The notes beneath the pieces were generated by a model, which worked only from the letters and a program-made list of their open reading frames with translations, did no database searches and was not told the origin of the DNA. The position numbers were made by a program, and so were the translations under genes. This document shows positions 1-4,701 of a stretch of DNA of 8,061 nt, piece after piece. The DNA lies in contig JAYEHK010000179.1 in assembly GCA_034659475.1 (NCBI GenBank), positions 1 through 8,061 on the forward strand, in the 5' to 3' direction. The DNA is from JAYEHK01 sp034659475. GTDB taxonomy: Bacteria > Bacillota > Syntrophomonadia > Syntrophomonadales > Syntrophomonadaceae. Position 1 is the first letter of the stretch; each line of letters opens with the position of its first letter.

Positions 1-66
1 GGCGGGGGCTGGAAACGGGAAGATGACCCGCTTGAGGGGGACACTCACCTGAAAGGGGAGAAATAG
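1..66 (+). CDS. Possible C-terminal end of a gene entering from the left
   Basis: Frame 1 is open from the window edge to a TAG at 64-66 and would encode the last 21 residues of a protein, polar and charged, ending in HLKGEK. I do not recognise it. The minus strand is also open here, and the sequence is G-rich, so this may be noncoding or repeat-derived. There is too little sequence to judge codon use. It would lie at or just outside the island junction marked by the tRNA fragment. Confidence 0.22.
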   Translation, partial: GGGWKREDDPLEGDTHLKGEK

Positions 67-130
67 CATGGCCTCACAAGGTCTGACACTTTACCGCGCC
101 TGCCTTCGACCCTACTTTTTGCTTCCAAAT

Positions 131-152
131 GGTAAAATGGGGGTAAAATGGG
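131..152. repeat. Tandem 11-bp direct repeat in a gene-free stretch
   Basis: Two perfect adjacent copies of GGTAAAATGGG occupy 131-141 and 142-152 and run into GGGACGG, which resembles the GGGACGGTTC core of the REP-like repeats found at 1160 and 4643. The stretch 67-219 holds no gene I can support: the only plus-strand open frame (68-271) has a low-complexity, shadow-like translation and runs through a terminator. The repeat may be slippage or a decayed REP-type element. Confidence 0.45.
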
Positions 153-219
153 GACGGAGCAGTTTTGATTACCAGAGACAGGCATTCAGGAAAATGATAT
201 GTCACAGAGGGCATTCCAT

Positions 220-269
220 AAAAAACAAAAAACCATCTTCCGATAGAATCTTTTCTATCAATAGATGGT
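220..269 (-). terminator. Intrinsic terminator of the tRNA-Leu locus
   Basis: Read on the minus strand, ACCATCT (269-263) pairs with AGATGGT (238-232), and inside it GATAGA (259-254) pairs with TCTATC (247-242), with a 3+3 internal loop and a 6-nt apical loop. The hairpin is followed at once by two six-T runs separated by one G (232-220). It lies 8 nt beyond the CCA end of the tRNA fragment, so it is almost certainly the native terminator of that tRNA transcript. Its retention shows that this side of the split tRNA is the original chromosomal 3' flank. Confidence 0.8.
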
Positions 270-277
270 AATTAATA

Positions 278-335
278 TGGTGTCGGGAAGGGGACTTGAA
301 CCCCTACGCCGCAAAGCATACGCCCCTCAAGTGTA
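278..335 (-). tRNA. 3' fragment of tRNA-Leu(GAG), 5' half missing
   Basis: On the minus strand the sequence gives a complete T arm (AGGGG / TTCAAGT / CCCCT, 305-289), an acceptor 3' strand TCCCGAC (288-282), discriminator A (281) and encoded CCA (280-278). Upstream are an expanded type II variable arm and an anticodon loop TTGAGGG (330-324) with anticodon GAG (328-326). The anticodon stem TACAC/GCGTA (335-331 with 323-319) has one A-C mismatch. The leucine type is supported by the long variable arm, the TTCAAGTCCCC signature and the A discriminator. No D arm and no GTCGGGA acceptor strand are present upstream, where a normal gene would have them, so this is a broken gene that cannot make a tRNA. 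It reads as the 3' copy left by site-specific integration with exchange near the anticodon. Confidence 0.8.
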
Positions 336-357
336 CGTGTAGTTTTTTGAAGGGGGC
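322..357. other. Candidate attachment-site junction (att) with inverted arms
   Basis: GCCCCTCAA (322-330), the anticodon-loop and stem part of the tRNA fragment, is mirrored imperfectly by TTGAAGGGGGC (347-357) across about 16 bp. tRNA homology stops in this interval. Tyrosine integrases often use inverted core sites over the anticodon stem-loop of tRNA genes. The arrangement fits, but no cognate integrase is proven and the crossover cannot be placed to the base. Confidence 0.4.
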
Positions 358-370
358 AAATCATCTTCAA

Positions 371-420
371 ACGCAGTAATACCAAGGCTTGAAGCCAGGG
401 TTGTTACTGCGTCTTTTTCT
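371..420 (+). terminator. Strong rho-independent terminator
   Basis: ACGCAGTAA (371-379) pairs perfectly with TTACTGCGT (404-412). Further pairing inside (ACC with GGGT, and GGC with GCC around a small loop) extends the stem, and TCTTTTTCT follows at 412-420. It is oriented rightward, yet there is no convincing plus-strand gene before it within the window. It may insulate the island from transcription entering from the left, or be the tail of a lost gene. Confidence 0.72.
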
Positions 421-470
421 GCATCTCTGCGTACAACCCCTCGCTTTTCAGCCTGAGCCCAGTCGTAATT

Positions 471-499
471 TTGGGACCGATATCCGAGTGCAATATAGT
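471..499 (+). promoter_or_regulatory. Sigma-A-type promoter for the orphan gene
   Basis: TTGGGA (471-476) and TATAGT (494-499) are separated by exactly 17 bp and match the consensus at 4/6 and 5/6 positions. Transcription would begin near 506, inside a small perfect hairpin TGCGTG-ctt-CACGCA (502-516) that could be an operator or stabilise the 5' end. The leader to the first start codon would be about 70 nt. Confidence 0.5.
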
Positions 500-575
500 C
501 GTGCGTGCTTCACGCAAAGACTTTTACACCTGATATTTTTCCCATTAATTAGAAATTTAAACAGGAGGTCAGAAT

Positions 576-1205
576 ATGCAGAGAATAGACTTCCGTTCAG
601 ATAACGATGATTATCTGAACGGAATCGGTATTAAACAGTTTAAAGATGTAAACAATGGTAATAAGGAGGATTGGTCCATGAATGCACAACCTTATTACCA
701 AGAACTATTGTATCAAATTAAACCACCTGATTTCTTTGATTTTGAAAAAGTTATTAATGAAGTAACCGATCTATATGAAGGTAAATATCAATGTGATTTG
801 AAAAGATTGCTTCGTCAATGGGAAAAAAAGGTGGAAGCAATTTTAGGTCACAGCGTAGGAAATATGGTGGATTTTATGCATCCAGATGCAATTGAAGAAA
901 TACCTAATTTCATATGCTCGACTGACCAGAGCAAAAAAACTGCATTAAAAAAGTTTTATAAAATGTTGTTCGACAATTGCAGTTTGTCTCCGGCGTTTGA
1001 TCCGCTTGCTGCCCGTGTTATGGTTCATCTAGACCCCAAATCACGAACTCCAAATAAAGAAATAAAAAAGCTCCATATTGCAAACACCGGCAATCAACAA
1101 CTTGATCATTTTTTAGAAGCAAACGAAAAAAAACTAGCTTCTATTGAAACTGAGCAAGCAGGGACGGTTCTTTTAGGGTTCAATCGGAAGTTTTGCGCAA
1201 AATAA
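576..1205 (+). CDS. Uncharacterised AT-rich orphan protein, 209 aa, with two possible starts
   Basis: I do not recognise a family. The protein is soluble in appearance, with no signal peptide or membrane segment; it is charged and probably mostly helical, with an aromatic cluster near residues 38-55 (YYQELLYQI, DFFDFEKV) and a Lys-rich middle. Two starts are equally well served: ATG 576 has AGGAGG 7 nt upstream, and ATG 678 (MNAQPYY) in the same frame has AAGGAGG 8 nt upstream, giving 175 aa. A perfect 14-bp inverted repeat lies between them, suggesting that the short form is the main product and the leader is regulatory, though both could be made. A TAA in frame at 558-560 excludes an earlier start. 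The last 17 or so residues are encoded by REP-like sequence (AGGGACGGTTCTT at 1160-1172), so the natural C-terminus may have been replaced. A hairpin abuts the stop codon. Base composition is more AT-rich than the helicase and ATPase region, which fits acquired DNA. Confidence 0.6.
   Translation: MQRIDFRSDNDDYLNGIGIKQFKDVNNGNKEDWSMNAQPYYQELLYQIKPPDFFDFEKVINEVTDLYEGKYQCDLKRLLRQWEKKVEAILGHSVGNMVDFMHPDAIEEIPNFICSTDQSKKTALKKFYKMLFDNCSLSPAFDPLAARVMVHLDPKSRTPNKEIKKLHIANTGNQQLDHFLEANEKKLASIETEQAGTVLLGFNRKFCAK
591..624 (+). repeat. Perfect 14-bp inverted repeat in the start of the orphan gene
   Basis: TTCCGTTCAGATAA (591-604) and TTATCTGAACGGAA (611-624) are exact reverse complements around the 6-nt loop cgatga. 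As RNA this is a very stable hairpin beginning 13 nt after the first start codon and ending 39 nt before the second ribosome binding site. No U-run follows, so it is not a terminator. Plausible roles are an operator, a translational switch between the two starts, or a transposon-derived palindrome. Confidence 0.75.
1160..1172 (+). repeat. REP-like repeat copy (AGGGACGGTTCTT)
   Basis: This 13-mer is the exact reverse complement of 4643-4655, which lies just downstream of the RAYT transposase. GGGACGGTTCTT-type sequences are, from general knowledge, common dispersed repeats beside RAYT genes in anaerobic Firmicutes. Here the copy is inside the C-terminal codons of the orphan gene, implying insertion into or capture by that gene. 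Confidence 0.6.
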
Positions 1206-1239
1206 GGCCCAGTCATCAGTGTTGATTGATGACTGGGCC
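1206..1239. terminator. 13-bp hairpin between convergent genes, probable terminator
   Basis: GGCCCAGTCATCA (1206-1218) pairs perfectly with TGATGACTGGGCC (1227-1239) around an 8-nt loop, starting at the base after the stop codon of the orphan gene. On the minus strand the stem is followed by TTATTTT, so it best terminates leftward transcripts from the recombinase-transposase unit. On the plus strand no U-tract follows. Being close to the outer end of the IS91-like unit, it could instead be part of an element terminus. Confidence 0.6.
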
Positions 1240-1457
1240 CTAATCAAATATCCGCAAAATTTTTGATTGCCCAAGAAGAAGGAAGTCGCGCAGGTAAAAC
1301 TATGGGGTTTCGATCTTTTTGGGTTTCTTCTTCTGATGATAAGTATCTCTGATTTTTTGTAATCTTGTTGCGTTATCTTTTAAAAAACAGACCATTTGGG
1401 CATACCTCCCCCCTCCCCAGTAAAGGGTATCTTTAAAAGTATTTAGTTTCCTGTTCA
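1240..1457. other. Gap between the orphan gene and the transposase, probable IS91 oriIS-side flank
   Basis: No gene is supported here. On the minus strand a frame of 61 codons (1485-1300) begins inside the transposase end; an internal ATG in it has a GGGGGGAGG purine run upstream, but the Lys-rich translation is unconvincing. A purine tract (CCTCCCCCCTCCCC on plus, 1405-1418) stands out. In IS91-family elements the replication-origin end lies downstream of the transposase, so that terminus should be here or at the hairpin; I cannot place it to the base. Confidence 0.35.
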
Positions 1458-2609
1458 TCAAGGAGATTTTCCCGGATAGAAGCATGATAATTGTTGTAAT
1501 CTACCCTGTTTATAAGCTGGACAAAGTGTTACATCTCTGCCTGCCAGCAATGAAATAATTTCAATGGTTGTTAGTCCCTCATATTTAGGTTTGTAAACTG
1601 AACTGTATGTGAGCCTTCTGCACAGGGTTAATTTGGTTTTTTTGTTCCGATTGGCCAGTATCCCATAGTGCCTGATCTTTACAAAACCTCTTGGCAGGAT
1701 ATGCATCAAAAAACGTCTGATGAACTCGACCCCTGTAAGGGTAACCGTTTTCTTCTGATTGTTATCTTTGTAGTCTTTGACCGCAATCGTTACGTTGTTC
1801 TCATCCAATGAAACAATGCGTTGATTAGAAATGGCAATTCTATGCGTGTAACGTCCCAAATATTTAACAACCCCCAATGGCCCTGAAAAAGACTCTTTGG
1901 CATAGGTGTACCAGTCTTTTGCGTAGCATAGATCCAATAGCTTTTGAAATGAATTCTTATCCTGATATTGTCCGGCATTACCATAAAAATTAAGGCGATT
2001 TTCCTGATAGTAACGCTTCAGGTAATGCAGACACTTACCTCGAAACTTTTTAGCAAGCACTTTGACGGGGATAAAAAACTTTTTACTGCTGCTGCGCCAT
2101 TTATTTGCCTTGGTTAAACCACCTGCGAGTACTACGGTGTGGATGTGCGGATGAAAATGCAGATCCTGTCCCCAGGTGTGTAAAATAGAAAAGAAGCCCG
2201 GTTGCGCCCCCAAATACTTTTCATTCTGTGAAAGCTCGAAAATTGTTTCTGCAATAGCTTTGTACATCAAATTGTAGAGTAGCCTCTGGTTTTGGTAAAT
2301 GAGCGGATGAAGCTCTGCAGGCATAGTAAACACAAGATGAAAGTAGGGTGCATCTAAAATATCCCGGCTTCTTTCATCTACCCAGACAGCATTATTAACC
2401 CCTCGACACGAAGGGCAATGACGGTTTCGTCATGAATTGTAAAAGATCATTGCATGACCGCATTCTTCACATACAGAAACATGAGCCCCCATGGCTGCAG
2501 TCTTGCAATGCATAATCGCCCATACCGCCTTTGATTGCTGCAAAGACGGTGTATATCTCTTCCTGAAATCGGGATAAAATTGATTGAAAACATCTTGAAC
2601 ACTACTCAT
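1458..2609 (-). CDS. IS91-family HUH (Y2) transposase interrupted by one in-frame UGA
   Basis: This is a rolling-circle transposase that would nick and join single-stranded DNA. Read from ATG 2609 through the UGA at 2432-2430 it is 383 codons, normal for the family. The N-terminal zinc-binding domain shows HVSVCEECGH, then YNS-UGA-RNRHCPSC at residue 60: the UGA sits exactly where the family has cysteine (CRNRHCPxC). The HUH motif HFHPHIH lies at about residues 151-157, and YLGRYTHR at 250-257 supplies paired tyrosines Y250/Y254 spaced as in IS91. The late CPxC zinc pair reads CPAY, so a second cysteine is also lost. Without readthrough the product is a 59-aa stub, although ATG 2333 could restart a 291-aa protein lacking the zinc domain. 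The start overlaps the recombinase stop by 8 nt (ATGAGTAG), suggesting coupling; an ATG at 2633 is also in frame. It may be a decaying pseudogene or a selenocysteine-decoded gene. Confidence 0.85.
2400..2415 (-). promoter_or_regulatory. bSECIS-like hairpin just after the in-frame UGA
   Basis: On the minus strand, starting 14 nt after the UGA, CCCT-t-CG pairs with CG-AGGG around a UGU loop: six base pairs, one bulged U on the 5' side and a loop with G as its second base. The UGA-to-loop distance is 21 nt. These features fit the bacterial SECIS pattern as I remember it (short stem, bulged U, G early in the apical loop). The hairpin is small, and the coding constraint of the zinc motif could produce it by chance. 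Confidence 0.3.
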
Positions 2610-3477
2610 GAGAATACTGGGCACCTGTATCAAGTGGACTATTTATTCCCATCAGGCTTTTTGATGTCATGTGCGTATACCGTGTGGTTGTGCTGATGTT
2701 TTTATGACCTAGCATTTGCTGAACAAATACTAACTGGACCCCATTTTCTAGGCAGTGGGTTGCAAAACAGTGGCGCAGCGTATGTGCAGAAATACGCTGC
2801 GCCATTTGCAGCCTGTCCCGAAGCTTAATCATGGTATTCTTAATTGTTTTTACATGAATATGTGTCTCTGGATTTTGTCCAGGGAAGAGCCAATCTTCAC
2901 GTGTGTAAGTGCCAGATGTAAAAGCATCCCGAAAATATTGCCGGAGCGCTTTAAGGGCGGTATCGGATAAAATTGTATAGCGGTTGGTATCATGTTTGGC
3001 ATCTTCAACCCGAACGCGCATGGTTTTACTGCAGATATCGCAGATCCTAAGACGAGCTACTTCAGAGACCCGCAGACCGCTTCCATACATTAAAAACATA
3101 ATCGCTTTGTGTTTGAGATTATCGGTTGAATTAATGAGGATCATTACTTCCTCTTGTGTTGGAATCACAGGAAAGTAAGCCTTTCTTCTCATGCGCGGAA
3201 TTTTCTTGGGGTTCCACTCTTTTTGCAGTACATAGGTGTAGAAAAACCTGATCCCGGAAACGTAATTGTTAATGGTTCCAGCCGAGAGACCTTTATCGCG
3301 TTTAAGGTAAAGGATATATTGCTGGATATCTTCTTCCGTGATGTCTTCCGGGCAGACATTTTGTTCGTTCATAAACAGAATGAATGCATTGATTCTTCGA
3401 AAATAGGATTCCTTGGAAAAATCGGGCATTCCTTTTAATTCAAAATACAGATCGATCGCTTGTTCGTATGAATTCAT
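2602..3477 (-). CDS. Tyrosine recombinase (XerC/XerD-like integrase) of the IS91-like unit
   Basis: This 291-aa site-specific recombinase of the phage integrase family forms a covalent 3'-phosphotyrosine with DNA. The N-terminal SAM-like core-binding domain covers roughly residues 1-88 (YEQAIDLYFELKG, LSAGTINNYVSGIRFFY). The catalytic domain shows all expected residues: R136 in GSGLRVSEVARL, K161, H232-x-x-R235 in AHTLRHCFATH, H258 in MLGHKNISTTTRYTH and the nucleophile Y268. The start ATG has GGAGG 8 nt upstream (3490-3486). It is the first gene of a two-gene unit and overlaps the transposase start by 8 nt. Pairing of a tyrosine recombinase with an IS91-type transposase is, to my knowledge, seen in a subset of the family; the recombinase may resolve or circularise intermediates. 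It appears intact, unlike its partner. It is unlikely to be the integrase for the tRNA-Leu junction, being embedded in an IS unit, but this is not excluded. Confidence 0.92.
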   Translation of the reverse strand: MNSYEQAIDLYFELKGMPDFSKESYFRRINAFILFMNEQNVCPEDITEEDIQQYILYLKRDKGLSAGTINNYVSGIRFFYTYVLQKEWNPKKIPRMRRKAYFPVIPTQEEVMILINSTDNLKHKAIMFLMYGSGLRVSEVARLRICDICSKTMRVRVEDAKHDTNRYTILSDTALKALRQYFRDAFTSGTYTREDWLFPGQNPETHIHVKTIKNTMIKLRDRLQMAQRISAHTLRHCFATHCLENGVQLVFVQQMLGHKNISTTTRYTHMTSKSLMGINSPLDTGAQYSHE

Positions 3478-3600
3478 GTTTTATACCTCCGTATGTTTCC
3501 TCGTTTATTGCACCTATTTGCATCAAGGATTCGGCGGAGATCGACCTGAATTAAAAAACCTATGTATTGTGTTCGTTCTACATGGTATAATCATAAACAC

Positions 3601-3671
3601 GAAAAAGTATTTCCTTTCTGGTTTGTTTGGTTTGAGCGCTTAAACAATACCATAAAAGGTCATACTTTTTC
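3601..3671. repeat. Long imperfect hairpin between the recombinase and RAYT genes
   Basis: GAAAAAGTAT (3601-3610) and ATACTTTTTC (3662-3671) are perfect inverted arms. Between them, segments pair in order: CCTTT with AAAGG, TGG with CCA, TGTTT with AAACA, then AGCGCT (3635-3640) is a self-complementary apex inside the near-palindrome GTTTGAGCGCTTAAAC (3630-3645). A T-rich run follows on the plus strand. It could be the terIS end of the IS91-like unit, a REP-type hairpin used by the neighbouring RAYT, or a rightward terminator. The rest of 3491-3736 holds no gene; a variant of ATGGTATWRT occurs three times around the hairpin (3582-3591 and 3762-3771 on plus, and inverted at 3644-3653). Confidence 0.65.
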
Positions 3672-3736
3672 TGTTTTTTGTTTATTTTTTTATTGAGGAA
3701 AGTCTAAAAAGCCATCGCGCAGCGATTTCGTTCTTC

Positions 3737-3771
3737 TTGACTTGCACCGAACTGTAAAATTATGGTATTAT
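3737..3771 (+). promoter_or_regulatory. Promoter of the RAYT gene
   Basis: Two overlapping sigma-A-type arrangements are visible: TTGACT (3737-3742) with TATGGT (3761-3766) at 18 bp, or TTGCAC (3743-3748) with TATTAT (3766-3771) at 17 bp. Either puts the RNA start near 3773-3779, about 30 nt before the ATG at 3806. Confidence 0.45.
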
Positions 3772-3805
3772 TTGCTTGGACCAAATAATTGCGAAGGGGA
3801 TAGGC

Positions 3806-4630
3806 ATGCCTAGAGTACAGAGATTTAAAGGTGAGTTTTCTACATACCACATTGTGCAGCGAGGCAATGAGAGAAAGAACATCTTCTGGTGTGATGAGGA
3901 TAAAGGACGCTTTTTAGAGAAACTTGCTAAGGCCAGAGAGAAGTATAATTTTCTAATTTATGCTTATTGTCTGATGGATAATCATCTGCATCTTCTTATA
4001 TATGATAATGGCAACGATATCTCGCAGATAATGAAAAGCATAAATGTGAGTTATGTCATGTACTTCAACCGTGTTTATCAGCGGTGCGGGCACCTTTTTC
4101 AAGACAGGTTCAAGAGTGAGCTGGTACTGGATGACCCATATTTATTAGAAGTCAGCAGGTATATCCATAACAATCCGGTTAAGGCTGGGATGGTAAAGAA
4201 GCCTGCAGAGTATAAATGGAGCAGCTATAATATTTATGCTGGTAAAATTCATGATTATCAAAGTTTAGTGGATATAGAAAGAATATTGAGCAGTTTTGCT
4301 GATTCAAAAATTACGGCCAGATTAGAATACGAAAAATTTGTATCCAATGATAGTTTGCTCGATGACAAGATATTGGATATCAAAGAAGAACAATGGGATT
4401 TTAGATCTGACAACCATGATTACATAAGAGACATTTCGGCAGCCAAAGCACACTTAGAAATAATGCTGGTCGAAGAGAAAATTACGATGGAATACTTGAA
4501 AAAGAACAAGCTCCGGCGAAATGAAATGATTCGCACTTTCCGAAAGAATTCTTCACTCAATCTAAAGGAACTTGGATATCTATTTGGCGAGATAAGTGAA
4601 TCACAGGTAAGCAGAATCTTGGGCAAGTAA
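3806..4630 (+). CDS. REP-associated tyrosine transposase (RAYT), Y1 HUH family, 274 aa
   Basis: This is a single-strand DNA transposase of the IS200/IS605-related Y1 superfamily, thought to act on REP-type palindromes in the chromosome. The catalytic domain occupies about residues 1-145: YHIVQRGNERKNIF near the N-terminus, the HUH motif H60-L-H62 in AYCLMDNHLHLLI, and the nucleophile Y119 in RYIHNNPVKAG, followed by the family signature KKPAEYKWSSY. The C-terminal third carries a predicted helix-turn-helix (LNLKELGYLFGEISESQVSRIL) like the DnaA-type tail of Firmicute RAYTs. The start is ATG 3806 with AAGGGGA 5 nt upstream; the frame extends to a TTG at 3776 without a better ribosome site. The gene appears intact. 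REP-like sequence lies 12 nt after the stop and an inverted copy lies at 1160, consistent with it serving those repeats. It is head-to-head with the IS91-like unit and convergent with the helicase. Confidence 0.92.
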   Translation: MPRVQRFKGEFSTYHIVQRGNERKNIFWCDEDKGRFLEKLAKAREKYNFLIYAYCLMDNHLHLLIYDNGNDISQIMKSINVSYVMYFNRVYQRCGHLFQDRFKSELVLDDPYLLEVSRYIHNNPVKAGMVKKPAEYKWSSYNIYAGKIHDYQSLVDIERILSSFADSKITARLEYEKFVSNDSLLDDKILDIKEEQWDFRSDNHDYIRDISAAKAHLEIMLVEEKITMEYLKKNKLRRNEMIRTFRKNSSLNLKELGYLFGEISESQVSRILGK

Positions 4631-4642
4631 ATAATGCAAGTC

Positions 4643-4679
4643 AAGAACCGTCCCTAATTGCCTTACGGGAACGATCCTT
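4643..4679. repeat. REP-like imperfect hairpin after the RAYT gene
   Basis: AAGAACCGTCCCT (4643-4655) is partly mirrored by GGGAACGATCCTT (4667-4679), giving an imperfect stem around an 11-nt loop. The left arm is an exact inverted copy of 1160-1172. REP palindromes flanking their transposase are typical of RAYT loci. Lying between convergent RAYT and helicase stop codons, it may also act as a weak terminator in both directions, although neither side has a clear U-run. Confidence 0.6.
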
Positions 4680-4701
4680 AACATAGGTTTCCTTTTTACA
4701 G

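Larger units (their letters stand above)
1458..3490 (-). mobile_element. IS91-like element: tyrosine recombinase plus HUH transposase (core, ends unresolved)
   Basis: The recombinase and transposase are same-strand, overlapping genes forming one rolling-circle insertion unit. IS91-family elements lack terminal inverted repeats and target duplications, so the ends cannot be read from sequence alone. The coordinates cover the two genes and the first ribosome binding site. The true left end is probably between about 1240 and 1450 and the right end between about 3540 and 3675, where a long imperfect hairpin lies. Confidence 0.7.

Noticed and set aside
68..271. 67-codon plus-strand open frame with a GGGGAG before its ATG
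   Set aside because: Its sequence covers a direct repeat and the tRNA terminator hairpin on the other strand; the translation looks random and basic.
324..335. Alternative reading of the tRNA as Ser with anticodon UGA
   Set aside because: Shifting the loop by one base destroys anticodon-stem pairing, and the TTCAAG T loop and A discriminator fit Leu.
389..604. 71-codon plus-strand open frame
   Set aside because: It begins inside a terminator hairpin, spans a promoter and ribosome site, and has no ribosome site of its own.
1300..1485. Minus-strand 61-codon frame overlapping the transposase end
   Set aside because: Its only ribosome-like site is a purine run before an internal ATG, and the Lys-rich peptide has no recognisable domain. 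It could be a tiny element-encoded peptide but I cannot support it.
1790..1984. Open frame in another frame of the transposase
   Set aside because: Shadow of the HUH transposase coding sequence.
2755..3643. Several plus-strand open frames opposite the recombinase and its leader
   Set aside because: They lie antisense to a gene with full catalytic motifs; their translations show no domain.
4420..4644. Minus-strand frame opposite the RAYT C-terminus
   Set aside because: Antisense shadow over the helix-turn-helix coding region.
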